Positions 1 through 9,759 of a stretch of DNA of 33,681 nt are shown piece by piece (positions within the stretch are counted from its first letter, which is position 1; every line of letters starts with the position of its first letter). The DNA is from Flavobacteriales bacterium (GTDB lineage Bacteria > Bacteroidota > Bacteroidia > Flavobacteriales > BACL11), in contig DUAL01000030.1 in assembly GCA_012960835.1 (NCBI GenBank), positions 11,270-44,950 on the forward strand. The letters are read 5' to 3'. The notes below the pieces were generated by a model that saw only the letters and a list, made by a program, of their open reading frames with translations, was not told the DNA's origin and did no database searches. The translations under genes were made by a program, and so were the position numbers.

Positions 1-1595
<1,595 letters not shown>

Positions 1596-1616
1596 TTTAT
1601 TATCAATTTACATTTT

Positions 1617-1624
1617 CAAAAATA
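1617..1624 (-). promoter_or_regulatory. Bacteroidota -7 box for DUF296-ligA
   Basis: The minus strand reads TATTTTTG, a full match to TAnnTTTG, 21 nt upstream of the DUF296 start codon. With the usual short spacing, transcription would start near 1612. The box touches the 3' end of prmC (stop at 1626), so the promoter is squeezed into the gene junction. I see no clear -33 element. Confidence 0.55.
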
Positions 1625-1625
1625 A

Positions 1626-2459
1626 CTATTTCTTTGTGGCTTTTAGCATTCTATTCTTATCGTTTATATCTTTTTTTAACGCTATATCAACAAAACCTAT
1701 TTTTCGTAGCATTTCCAAAATTTCATTCCCGTATTTTTCATTAATTTCAAAATATAATTTACCCTTACAATTTAAGGATTTTGCTGCTAATTCCCCAATT
1801 TTTTTGTAAAATAATAAGGGATTATTATCCGCTACAAAAAGGGCTAAATTGGGTTCGTATTCTAAAACATTATCAAGCATCAATTCCTTTTCAGACTCCA
1901 AAACATAAGGAGGATTACTTACAATTACATCCACTTTTGGTAAAGTAGTTGTTTTTAAGAGATCTTGCCTAAAAAAGTTGATTTCTACTCCATTTATTTT
2001 TGCGTTTTCTTTAGCGACTACTAAAGCATCTTCTGATACATCAATTGCAGAAATTATAGCATTCGTATTTTTAGCAAGTACTATAGGAATACAGCCACTA
2101 CCTGTTCCTATATCTAGTGCAGAAGAAAATTCTTTTTTTAATATCCAATCTACCAATTCTTCCGTTTCTGGTCTTGGAATTAAAGTATGCTCATTTACTA
2201 TGAATTTTAATCCGTAAAACTCTGTTTCACCTAAGATGTATTGTACTGGTTTATTTGTTTTTAAAGCTGCAATAATCTGCTTAAATCTATCCGATAATGA
2301 AGTAGTAATTTGCTTCTCTGCATGAATGATACAATCCGAACGATTATATTCCAAACAATGCTCAATACTAATATATGCCCAAGAAATAATTTCACGCTCA
2401 TCAGCAATGCCACTCAGTTGCTTAATAAAATACGGTATTATATTGCTGACTTTTTCCAC
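1626..2459 (-). CDS. prmC: Peptide chain release factor N5-glutamine methyltransferase PrmC
   Basis: PrmC methylates the glutamine of the GGQ motif in release factors RF1 and RF2, using S-adenosylmethionine. The 277-residue length is normal. A helical N-terminal domain is followed by LIPRPETE (about residues 93-100), the SAM-binding ALDIGTGSGC (114-123), and the substrate-glutamine motif NPPY (182-185) within VSNPPYVLESE. The start codon is GTG. Its choice is supported by a TACATTTG box exactly 4 nt upstream, which would place the transcription start at the start codon itself. It diverges from ribD across a 34-nt gap. Confidence 0.96.
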   Translation of the reverse strand: MEKVSNIIPYFIKQLSGIADEREIISWAYISIEHCLEYNRSDCIIHAEKQITTSLSDRFKQIIAALKTNKPVQYILGETEFYGLKFIVNEHTLIPRPETEELVDWILKKEFSSALDIGTGSGCIPIVLAKNTNAIISAIDVSEDALVVAKENAKINGVEINFFRQDLLKTTTLPKVDVIVSNPPYVLESEKELMLDNVLEYEPNLALFVADNNPLLFYKKIGELAAKSLNCKGKLYFEINEKYGNEILEMLRKIGFVDIALKKDINDKNRMLKATKK

Positions 2460-2463
2460 AGGA

Positions 2464-2471
2464 CAAATGTA
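2464..2471 (-). promoter_or_regulatory. -7 box for prmC, predicted leaderless
   Basis: The minus strand reads TACATTTG (TAnnTTTG), then TCCT, then the GTG start of prmC. With a 4-nt gap the first transcribed base should be at or next to the G of GTG. No -33 TTG is obvious at the expected distance. Confidence 0.5.
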
Positions 2472-2481
2472 ATAATTTGGC

Positions 2482-2489
2482 TATTTTTG
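2482..2489 (+). promoter_or_regulatory. -7 box for ribD, predicted leaderless
   Basis: The plus strand reads TATTTTTG, then AGCC, then the ATG of ribD. The 4-nt gap equals that at prmC, dtxR and smpB. Only 10 bp separate this box from the oppositely oriented prmC box. Confidence 0.5.
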
Positions 2490-2493
2490 AGCC

Positions 2494-3972
2494 ATGCAAA
2501 ATGGGGAGATTTTCATGAAAAGATGTATTGAGTTGGCCAACAAAGCAATGGGCTATGCATCTCCAAACCCTATGGTGGGTTCAGTTATTGTTTATGAAGG
2601 TAAAATAATTGGAGAAGGCTATCATGAAAACTATGGAAAATCACATGCTGAAGTGAATGCAATTGCTAGTGTAAAAGACAAAAGTTTACTTCCTAAATCT
2701 ACCCTTTATGTCAATTTAGAACCATGTGCTCATTTCGGAAAAACACCTCCCTGTTCCGACCTAATAATAGAACATAAAATACCAAAAGTTGTTATCGGAT
2801 GTGTCGACTCTTTTTCTGAGGTTGCTGGAAAAGGGATAGCAAAAATGGAAAATGCAGGGATTGAGGTTATTGTTGGCGTTCTAGAAAAAGAAAGCAGAGC
2901 ATTAAACAAACGATTCTTTACTTTTCATGAAAAGGAAAGACCCTACATCATATTGAAATGGGCGGAAAGCAATGATGGATTTATTGCTCCTAAAAATCAA
3001 ACAGCACCTTTTTGGATGACTTCTAGTGAATCAAAGAAATTAGTGCACCAATGGAGAGCAGAAGAAGACGCTATTTTAGTAGGAAGAATTACTGCTAAAA
3101 AGGACAATCCTTCCCTAACAGTTAGAGAAGTTGAAGGAAAAAACCCTGTAAGAATTGTAATAGACAAAGATTTAAAACTTTCTGATGAATTGAATCTGTT
3201 TGATAGTGATTCAAAAACAATTGTTTTTAATGCAATAAAAACAGAAGAAATTGACTCAAATTATTTTATAAAAATTCCCCTTAACAATTTGATTGAAAAT
3301 ATATTAAGTGAATTATATAAACAAAACATTCAGTCAATAATTATTGAAGGAGGAACTATTACTTTACAGTCCTTTATTGATAAAAATATCTGGGATGAAG
3401 CTAGAATTTTTGCAACCAACAAAACATTAGTTGAAGGAGTAAAAGCACCCACTATTGATGGAGAAATTATTTCAGAAGAAGAAATTGAAGGGGATAAACT
3501 TACTTATTACAAATCAATTTCTTCAGTAGAAAAAATTTGGAAAGACTTTATTTCTGAAAATCATCAATACTATAAACTTAAAACTCCCGAATCATTCTTC
3601 TTTTGTGATAATAAGAAAGATGCAGATGAGTGTGCTGAATTGGTTTTAAACAGAATAAAACAAGCTACTGCAGGATCATTATGGTCCTATAAAAAACACA
3701 ATACTGATTTTCCCAAAAAAGGAGATTTATTTATTATAACAGATTGGAAGGGAAATGCAAAAGCAATTATAAAAACTACAAATATAAAGCAAATTCCCTT
3801 TAATCAGATTACTCCTGAATTTGCAAAAACAGAAGGGGAAGGAGATAAATCCCTTTCTTATTGGAAAAAAGTCCATTGGGATTTTTTTTCGAGAGAAATG
3901 GAAGAATATGGAGAAAAACCAAGTGAAGATATGATAATCATATGTGAATACTTTAAAATCTTATATGTATAA
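2494..3972 (+). CDS. ribD: RibD deaminase/reductase fused to a C-terminal ASCH domain
   Basis: RibD carries out two early riboflavin steps: deamination of the diaminopyrimidine, then NADPH-dependent reduction of the ribose. Residues 1-145 are the deaminase, with zinc ligands in HAEVNA (H51) and EPCAHFGKTPPC (C78, C87). Residues about 150-338 are the reductase, with RAEEDAILVG and IIIEGG. A normal RibD would stop after EGDKLTYYK at about residue 340. Here the frame continues without a linker into residues 344-492, a complete ASCH domain: SSVEKIWKDF, ADECAELVL, KQATAGSLWSY, EFAKTEGEGDKSL, and the ending MIIICEYFKILYV. K389, T392 and a glutamate in the EGEG segment could match the Lys/Thr/Glu triad described for ASCH amidohydrolases of the E. 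coli YqfB type; this is inference. The gene leads an overlapping operon with eamA and yigZ. Confidence 0.93.
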   Translation: MQNGEIFMKRCIELANKAMGYASPNPMVGSVIVYEGKIIGEGYHENYGKSHAEVNAIASVKDKSLLPKSTLYVNLEPCAHFGKTPPCSDLIIEHKIPKVVIGCVDSFSEVAGKGIAKMENAGIEVIVGVLEKESRALNKRFFTFHEKERPYIILKWAESNDGFIAPKNQTAPFWMTSSESKKLVHQWRAEEDAILVGRITAKKDNPSLTVREVEGKNPVRIVIDKDLKLSDELNLFDSDSKTIVFNAIKTEEIDSNYFIKIPLNNLIENILSELYKQNIQSIIIEGGTITLQSFIDKNIWDEARIFATNKTLVEGVKAPTIDGEIISEEEIEGDKLTYYKSISSVEKIWKDFISENHQYYKLKTPESFFFCDNKKDADECAELVLNRIKQATAGSLWSYKKHNTDFPKKGDLFIITDWKGNAKAIIKTTNIKQIPFNQITPEFAKTEGEGDKSLSYWKKVHWDFFSREMEEYGEKPSEDMIIICEYFKILYV

Positions 3973-4828
3973 CATAATCTACACCATACTCCTATTCAAC
4001 ATTTTAATAATTACATTTAAAATGTTCAAAAAATACAAAGTTGATAATTTACAAGCGTTAATTGTAAACTACTTAACTGCAGCAATATGTTCTTACTTCT
4101 TTTTAGAACAAGATTTTTCATTAAATTATGTAGTAAATTCTGAATGGTTATATCATGCAATGATTATTGGAACACTATTTATTGTTGTATTTAATTTTTA
4201 CGCTTTTGGAACCCAAAAAGTAGGAATAGCAGTTACGACAGTAGCAAATAAAATGTCCTTAATTATTCCAGTTTGTGCAGCACTTATTTTATATCCAGAA
4301 GAAAACACCTTTGATGCATTAAAAGGAGTTGCATTTTTCTTAGCTCTTGCCGGTATTTATTTATCCTCAACAAGAGGAGGTAAACTAAGTTTTGATAAAA
4401 AATATTTATGGTTAATTATATTGGTATTTGTTGGACAGGGAATTTCTGATTCTATATTTAATGATTTCGCGCAACAATTTCCTGATGAAGGAGGGTATTT
4501 ATTCTTTATGGTATTGTTTTTTATGGCAAGTATTAGTGGAATACTAATATTATCGGCTAAATCTGTTAGAAGCAAAAATCCACTTCAGATAAGGAGTCTG
4601 TTTTGGGGAATCGTTTTTGGAGTCCCTAATTTCTTTTCTTTAGTATTTTTTCTGAAAGCACTTGGAGATCCTAAACTTACAAGTTCAATAGTATTTCCAT
4701 TAGTAAGTATGGGGGTTGTTGTTAGTTCCTCAGTAATTGGATTATTTTTATTTAAAGAAAATTTAACTAGAAATAATTGGATTGGAATTATTCTATCTAT
4801 CTGTGCAATTTACATTTTTACTTATTAA
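3965..4828 (+). CDS. EamA-family (DMT superfamily) transporter
   Basis: This is an integral membrane protein with about ten hydrophobic segments and internal two-fold character, as in EamA/RhaT-like transporters. Typical pieces are the central GTKVGIAVTT-like region (FGTQKVGIAVTTVANKMS) and a second half ending SMGVVVSSSVIG...LFKENLTRNNWIGIILS. The track starts at a GTG at 3944. I prefer the ATG at 3965, seven codons later, giving 287 residues that begin directly with the first membrane helix and overlap the end of ribD by 8 nt. The substrate cannot be read from the sequence. Its position behind ribD makes a flavin-related metabolite one speculative option. Confidence 0.85.
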   Translation: MYNIIYTILLFNILIITFKMFKKYKVDNLQALIVNYLTAAICSYFFLEQDFSLNYVVNSEWLYHAMIIGTLFIVVFNFYAFGTQKVGIAVTTVANKMSLIIPVCAALILYPEENTFDALKGVAFFLALAGIYLSSTRGGKLSFDKKYLWLIILVFVGQGISDSIFNDFAQQFPDEGGYLFFMVLFFMASISGILILSAKSVRSKNPLQIRSLFWGIVFGVPNFFSLVFFLKALGDPKLTSSIVFPLVSMGVVVSSSVIGLFLFKENLTRNNWIGIILSICAIYIFTY

Positions 4829-5439
4829 TGTTTAACGATACTTACAAAGAGATAAAATCCCATACCACAGGAATTTACAAAGAGAAGGGAAGTAAATTTA
4901 TCGCTTACTCCTATCCTGTTTATTCTGAACAAGATGTAAAAGATAAACTTGAAGAAGTAAGGAAATTAGAACATTCTGCTCGTCATCATTGTTATGCCTA
5001 CATTCTTAACCCTGACAAATCAGCACAAAGAGCCAATGATGATGGAGAGCCCTCCTCTACTGCAGGAAAACCCATTTTAGGACAAATACTATCCAACAAC
5101 TTAACCAATATACTCATAGTAGTAGTTCGTTATTTTGGAGGAGTAAAACTAGGTGTTCCAGGATTAATACGATCCTACAAAACAGCAGCTGCAGCTGCAA
5201 TAGCTAATGCTACTATCCTTTCAAAAAAAATAAAAGAACATTATGAGGTGAGTTTCAAATATCCACAAATGAATGATGTAATGCGATTGGTGAAAGAATA
5301 TGATTTAGAAGTTGTAAATACTGACTTCCAAATAGATTGTAAACTTATATTTGCAGCTCCAAAAAGTAAAGCAAATGATATTGTGGATACTTTTAAGAAA
5401 AACCATGAATTAAGTATCAAGTATGTAAAAACTATCTGA
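4828..5439 (+). CDS. yigZ: YigZ/IMPACT family protein
   Basis: This is a member of the UPF0029/IMPACT family, related to E. coli YigZ and the eukaryotic IMPACT translation regulator. The diagnostic run is present: ARHHCYAYIL, NDDGEPSSTAGKPIL, then VVVRYFGGVKLGVPGLIRSY. A C-terminal ferredoxin-like (DUF1949) half follows. The track begins at 4777 inside eamA. The real start is almost certainly the ATG at 4828 (MFNDTYKEI), which shares one base with the eamA stop (TAATG) and gives 203 residues. The function in bacteria is unclear; nucleotide or ribosome-linked roles have been proposed for the family. It ends 5 nt from the convergent btuG-like gene, and I see no terminator there. Confidence 0.92.
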   Translation: MFNDTYKEIKSHTTGIYKEKGSKFIAYSYPVYSEQDVKDKLEEVRKLEHSARHHCYAYILNPDKSAQRANDDGEPSSTAGKPILGQILSNNLTNILIVVVRYFGGVKLGVPGLIRSYKTAAAAAIANATILSKKIKEHYEVSFKYPQMNDVMRLVKEYDLEVVNTDFQIDCKLIFAAPKSKANDIVDTFKKNHELSIKYVKTI

Positions 5440-5444
5440 GAAGA

Positions 5445-6509
5445 TTAGTAAAACACAACATCTAAGGCATTACCATTTACTTGAATTGACCCTACAAAAC
5501 TTCCTGTCCAAGCTTCATATTTTAAAACGAATCCACTTTGATTTGCATCATTGGCATACAAATAATCCACCTTAGTACTATCATTAATTGACTCAGTATT
5601 AATTGTTATAAAACTCGCATCAATACCGGGAATATGTAAAATAGGGTAAATGGTTAAATCCGTAATATAAATTCCATCTGTTGAAGAGAAAAACATTCTT
5701 GATTTAGATTCATTTATAGCTAAATTATCAGCATTATAAATGCTTGTTAAATTTTTATCATCATCAATTACATTACTCCAAGGCGCAATTTTATACATGG
5801 TCGACTGTCTATTTTGGGATGGATCTTGTGAATTATAAACCCCTTTACAAAGTACCCATAAATGATTAGCACTAAAAACAGCAGAATTAGGATTATAACC
5901 AACATCTAACTTTGCAGAAAAATCATTGATTGCTACCCCAGATTGAAAATAATCAATAGCAACAATTGAGCTATCTCTATCTGAAAAAGAATCCCCTCCT
6001 CCATTTAATACAAAAGCCCTGAACCAACTCCCTACAATATTTGCTGGCCTTGAAGTGTCTCCTGTTTCAATATGCCCTAAAACTTCTAATTTGGATAGAT
6101 CCACTATTTTAACAGAAGAAGCACCTTTATCCACCACATACAATCTATTTTTATCTATTTTTTTACAACTTACTGGATCAGAGAATCCACTTACAGTTCC
6201 CTCACTACCGAAAGTTTCCATATTGGCAATGTAGAGTTTATCACCAATAATATAGACCTGTTTTCCACTTATATGCAAACTTTTTGGCTGAATAATATCC
6301 GTATTATTTACTTTTTTATAGATATTTTCTGTTACAATTCTGAGCGTATCAACTGCTAAATAATTGTAAAAAGAAACACCTTGATCAGTGAGGATATACA
6401 TTCCAGCTCCATAATCTTTTGGAAGATTAATTGTTGGATCGCTTTTTTCTTCTTTCTTACAAGAGGATATTACTAAAGATAAAATAAGGAAATATTTTAA
6501 TAGTTTCAT
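5445..6509 (-). CDS. BtuG-like YncE/beta-propeller surface lipoprotein (second copy)
   Basis: This is a predicted outer-membrane lipoprotein of 354 residues. The signal peptide MKLLKYFLILSLVISSC ends in a lipobox (ISSC, C17) followed by KKEEKSD. The rest is repetitive beta-strand sequence of the YncE/DUF5074 propeller type (for example NRLYVVDKGASSVKIVDLSKL and NHLWVLCKG). It shares the WVLCxG strand with its upstream neighbour and looks like a diverged paralogue. In Bacteroides the surface lipoprotein BtuG, a seven-bladed propeller partner of BtuB, captures B12; this is the best model for the role. The track start at 6527 overlaps a TATATTTG box, so the ATG at 6509 is preferred. An intrinsic terminator separates it from the riboswitch-controlled genes upstream. 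Confidence 0.75.
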   Translation of the reverse strand: MKLLKYFLILSLVISSCKKEEKSDPTINLPKDYGAGMYILTDQGVSFYNYLAVDTLRIVTENIYKKVNNTDIIQPKSLHISGKQVYIIGDKLYIANMETFGSEGTVSGFSDPVSCKKIDKNRLYVVDKGASSVKIVDLSKLEVLGHIETGDTSRPANIVGSWFRAFVLNGGGDSFSDRDSSIVAIDYFQSGVAINDFSAKLDVGYNPNSAVFSANHLWVLCKGVYNSQDPSQNRQSTMYKIAPWSNVIDDDKNLTSIYNADNLAINESKSRMFFSSTDGIYITDLTIYPILHIPGIDASFITINTESINDSTKVDYLYANDANQSGFVLKYEAWTGSFVGSIQVNGNALDVVFY

Positions 6510-6524
6510 AAAAATAAATTTTAG

Positions 6525-6532
6525 CAAATATA
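6525..6532 (-). promoter_or_regulatory. -7 box for the second BtuG-like gene
   Basis: The minus strand reads TATATTTG, directly after the T-run of the 6532-6556 terminator and 15 nt before the ATG at 6509. The predicted transcription start is near 6520. It argues against the 6527 start in the ORF track and for independent transcription of this gene. Confidence 0.5.
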
Positions 6533-6556
6533 AAAAAAGGGAAGCTAATGCCTCCC
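6532..6556 (-). terminator. Intrinsic terminator after the first BtuG-like gene
   Basis: On the minus strand, GGGAGGC-ATTA-GCTTCCC can form a 7-bp stem (one G-T pair) with a four-base loop, followed at once by seven T. It lies 30 nt after the stop of the first lipoprotein gene and 22 nt before the ATG of the second. Confidence 0.75.
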
Positions 6557-6586
6557 TCTTTAAATCTAAATCTTATTTATTCAAGA

Positions 6587-7678
6587 TTAGTTAAAGCAAT
6601 ATCCTCCTGGAATAATACCAACTTGAGCTGAATCTACAATAATTCCACTTGTAGTGTATCGGTAGGACCAACCATTTTGCATGTAATCCACAGCATCTGT
6701 TCCGTAAATATAGCCACCATTACATCCTAAACTATAGAAACTCTTGCTAATCAATGCAGTAGTTGGTAATTCTGTAGCAGCAATATCAAAAGCATAAACG
6801 GCTTTTGTCCAACCTCCGTTACTAAAATACAAAGTTGTTCCTGCATTATTAATCACTAAATTGCTTGGATGCTGGGTAGAATCTGCAAAAATAAATGTTT
6901 CTTCAATTTGAGCAGTAACCCCATTAATTCTGATTAACTGCCCTGCCGTATGGCTTTCAATATACGACCAAGTTGAATCGTAATTTGTAGCCCCTTCACA
7001 AAGCACCCAAACATCACCATTTACATCTACTTGAATAGACCTTGGAACATCTCCCACATCAATGGTGCTTTCTATTTCATCTGTAATGGTATTGATTACT
7101 GAAACTCTTGGAGAAGAACTAGACCAACCATAACCGCCATCAGCTGTAAAAACTTTATCGCCCGCCTTTACTAAACCCTCAGGGCTACTGCCATTATAAA
7201 TAAGACCTGTTTGAATATTGCTTTCTAAATCAATGATAACAATAGAACCTCCAAAACCACCTCCCCAATCTGATACATAAGCTTTATGTTCATCTACTTG
7301 TAAAATATATCTTGGAGATTGAAAATATCCTCCTTCTATGCTTGCAACATGTGTCATAGAATTGATATTCGCCACTTCAATTTTATAGGAGTTATTCACT
7401 ACAATATAGGCCTTATCATTAATGACATTCATGGATTGCACCACATCTCCTAAAAGGAAAGAATTTACGGATGCAAACACATTATTTTCTACTGTGTTAT
7501 CACCACTAATAAAAGAAATGGAGCCATTCCCACTTCCAAACCCTCCTTCATTGCTTACAAAGTAACCTTGCTCATAATTACCCTCTGTAACAGATGGTGT
7601 TGGTGTATCTTTTTTACAAGATTCCAAAGTACTGATTGCTAATACAATCATTCCTATTATTTTTAAATTTGTGTTCAT
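6587..7678 (-). CDS. BtuG-like YncE/DUF5074 surface lipoprotein (first copy)
   Basis: This 363-residue predicted surface lipoprotein has a signal peptide ending in the lipobox LESC (C21), followed by KKDTPTPS. The body is a beta-propeller of the YncE/DUF5074 type with blade-like repeats (KAYIVVNNSYKIEVANI, KAYVSDWGGG, KVFTADGGYGW, DVWVLCEG, TTLYFSNGG). The start codon overlaps the stop of the btuB-like gene (ATGA), so the two are probably translationally coupled and share the upstream cobalamin riboswitch. That context strongly suggests a BtuG-type B12-capturing partner of the receptor. The family match is clear; the ligand is inferred from context. Confidence 0.82.
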   Translation of the reverse strand: MNTNLKIIGMIVLAISTLESCKKDTPTPSVTEGNYEQGYFVSNEGGFGSGNGSISFISGDNTVENNVFASVNSFLLGDVVQSMNVINDKAYIVVNNSYKIEVANINSMTHVASIEGGYFQSPRYILQVDEHKAYVSDWGGGFGGSIVIIDLESNIQTGLIYNGSSPEGLVKAGDKVFTADGGYGWSSSSPRVSVINTITDEIESTIDVGDVPRSIQVDVNGDVWVLCEGATNYDSTWSYIESHTAGQLIRINGVTAQIEETFIFADSTQHPSNLVINNAGTTLYFSNGGWTKAVYAFDIAATELPTTALISKSFYSLGCNGGYIYGTDAVDYMQNGWSYRYTTSGIIVDSAQVGIIPGGYCFN

Positions 7679-9555
7679 TGTTTTTGGTTAATAATATAAT
7701 TTAAAGTTGCTACTAATTCCCTACCAGCAGCCGGATAATTTTTATAGGGCTGATAGGTTTTGTTGTTGATATTTTTAATTGTTAGCTGAAAGCTAAATAG
7801 CAATTCCTCAAATTGGTACAAGAGTGCTACATCACAAAGTAGATAAGCATCTAAACTATCCTTATTATCAGAAGTAGTGAAAACTGAGCCATTGTAAGAT
7901 TGATTGATACTCAATTGAAAATTGTTTTCTTTCAGTATAAAAGTAAGGTTTCCTTTATGAAAAGGAGAGTAAATCAATTGCTTGCCGATAGAGTTGTCCA
8001 ATGTACTTATTCCTTTTTCATTGGTCGATTGGTTGTATTGATAATTTCCTACAAGCAGCAGCTCAGCACTGTTTAGTTGCATCTTGTATTTTAAATTTCC
8101 CTCAATGCCCCTACTCCATACCTGCTTTATATTTTCAGGATGCCACTGCCCCATTTCATTGGGTGTCCATTTAATCCAATCTTGCACTTTTAGGGAAAAA
8201 GCAGTGGCGCTTATTGCTAATCCTTTTAGTTTGACATCAAAACCAGCCTCATGGCTCCATCCATTTTCTGCAAGTAAATCAGCATTACCAAACCCTGCCC
8301 AGAACCTTTCATTAAAAGTAGGGGAACGGAAATTCTTATTTGTTTTGGCGCGAATAGAAAGAAAATCAGTAAGTTTTTGATCGATCCCCAATGATGGAAT
8401 GATTGGTATTTTATAAGTGCTGTGTATTTGTTGCCTTATGGAAATAGTAGAAGAAAACCCTTGAAAGTTTGTTTGCAAAGAAGCATAAACTGCCTTTTCG
8501 TTTTCCTCTCTTTTACCGTTCTGATAATTATTACTCTCTATTTTGTTGTGAGTGAATGCCGCCCCAATATTAACAGTAAAGTATTTTGAACAGTAGCTGA
8601 AATCAGCATTGGAAATATAGCTTTTTGCCAATATTTTACTGTCTATATTTTTGGGTTCATCCACATAATTAAAATCTTCCTCCATCAGGGCTTGCTTTAA
8701 TTTTAATGTTCCTGAATCAATAATATGAGAAGATTTTAGTAAAAAACGATTGGCATCATCATACTGCATGGCAGTAGCATTTGCTACTGTCATATTGGAT
8801 GGAATTTCCCTTTCTGTTTGTACTTTCCAAAAATGCATCTCTACCCTGTTTTTTGTATTGTATTTATAAGCGAAAATAGCTTGCAAATTTTCTGATTTTA
8901 CCCTAGCGTGTTTATTCTGCTCAATAGGATTATCCATTTTTGTAGTATTGACAAAGGAAAAACTATTGTTGTCCTGAATATTGTTGTAAGTTAATTTCAG
9001 AAAGTTGCGATTATTAGCATGTTTCAATTCCAAATGCTTGGATGCTAAACCAAAAGAACCCTTCTCCAATCCAAGTCTTATTTCATTTTTATTTTGGAAA
9101 GAAACGATATTATTAAGATGAATACTCCCACCAACAGCACCACTCCCAAAAATGGAGGAACTGCCACCATAAGCAACTTGCAATTGGTCAAAGGAATTTG
9201 CAGGCAATAGGCCTATATCAATCATGCCGGAAGAAAGAGAATTAAGCGGAATACCATTCCACAAGAAAAGCGTATGTGCAGCAGCCGTTCCTCTAAAAGA
9301 AGGAGTAGCCAAAGCCCCATATTGTTTTATAAAAATGCTGCCGTTTTTATTTAGGAAATCCGCAAGGGTTTGTGTTTTTCCCTCTCCTAATAAAAGAGGG
9401 AAAATAGTTTCTGTTTTACCACCGATTGCGTGTATTTCTATTTTGCTCTCGGATAGCAATACTTCTGGAAGATGAATGGTATCCAAAGTAGTTTGCGCCA
9501 GCAGGTTTACCGATAGCCCAAAAAAGAGTAATATGTATACTAAAAAATGTTTCAT
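7675..9555 (-). CDS. btuB: TonB-dependent outer-membrane receptor, BtuB-like (cobalamin)
   Basis: This 626-residue outer-membrane receptor is predicted to import B12-type corrinoids using the TonB system. The signal peptide MKHFLVYILLFFGLSVNLLAQ is followed by a possible TonB box (IHLPEVLLSES, residues about 26-36). The plug domain contains FIKQYGALATPSFRGTAAAH and GSSSIFGSGAVGGSIHL, and a beta-barrel follows. The protein ends NINNKTYQPYKNYPAAGRELVATLNY, typical of the last barrel strands. Length is close to that of BtuB. The substrate call rests mainly on the cobalamin riboswitch just upstream and the BtuG-like lipoproteins downstream. The start codon follows GGGGGA, an unusually strong purine tract for this genome and a possible target of riboswitch control. 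Confidence 0.9.
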   Translation of the reverse strand: MKHFLVYILLFFGLSVNLLAQTTLDTIHLPEVLLSESKIEIHAIGGKTETIFPLLLGEGKTQTLADFLNKNGSIFIKQYGALATPSFRGTAAAHTLFLWNGIPLNSLSSGMIDIGLLPANSFDQLQVAYGGSSSIFGSGAVGGSIHLNNIVSFQNKNEIRLGLEKGSFGLASKHLELKHANNRNFLKLTYNNIQDNNSFSFVNTTKMDNPIEQNKHARVKSENLQAIFAYKYNTKNRVEMHFWKVQTEREIPSNMTVANATAMQYDDANRFLLKSSHIIDSGTLKLKQALMEEDFNYVDEPKNIDSKILAKSYISNADFSYCSKYFTVNIGAAFTHNKIESNNYQNGKREENEKAVYASLQTNFQGFSSTISIRQQIHSTYKIPIIPSLGIDQKLTDFLSIRAKTNKNFRSPTFNERFWAGFGNADLLAENGWSHEAGFDVKLKGLAISATAFSLKVQDWIKWTPNEMGQWHPENIKQVWSRGIEGNLKYKMQLNSAELLLVGNYQYNQSTNEKGISTLDNSIGKQLIYSPFHKGNLTFILKENNFQLSINQSYNGSVFTTSDNKDSLDAYLLCDVALLYQFEELLFSFQLTIKNINNKTYQPYKNYPAAGRELVATLNYIINQKQ

Positions 9556-9597
9556 TCCCCCTACCGTTTTATCCAGAAACGATTCAGTTTTGTTTCA

Positions 9598-9745
9598 TTC
9601 AGCAGGTCTTCTGACTTGGTCCTTTTGGAGTTGGCCTTCCCATTTATTAAACAGTGGCACATGTAGTTCCCAAAAATTTACGGACTTTACAGCTTCTGGT
9701 AAAGTTGAGGATTCACGCCCCATTCCCTTTTACACCATAATGATG
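9598..9745 (-). ncRNA. Cobalamin riboswitch
   Basis: The conserved elements occur in order on the minus strand: GGTGtaaaaGGGAA, then GTGAATCC, then AGCTGTAAAGTCC, then the B12-box core GCCACTGT, then GGGAAGG, and finally AAGTCAGAAGACCTGC. Together they match the cobalamin aptamer closely. The aptamer starts about 10 nt after the predicted transcription start and ends about 40 nt before the btuB start. No poly-T terminator follows. Control is therefore more likely at translation initiation, through the purine-rich GGGGGA before the ATG; this last point is inference. Confidence 0.93.
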
Positions 9746-9759
9746 TACTAAACTTAGGG

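Noticed and set aside
3500-3560. RibD-ASCH junction as a sequencing frameshift joining two genes
   Set aside because: The frame is continuous, no stop-plus-ATG remnant is present in any nearby frame, and ASCH begins with its normal first helix; still listed as the main way to refute the fusion.
9476-9751. 91-aa plus-strand ORF over the btuB leader
   Set aside because: It lies across the cobalamin riboswitch on the opposite strand; the conserved RNA elements explain the sequence.
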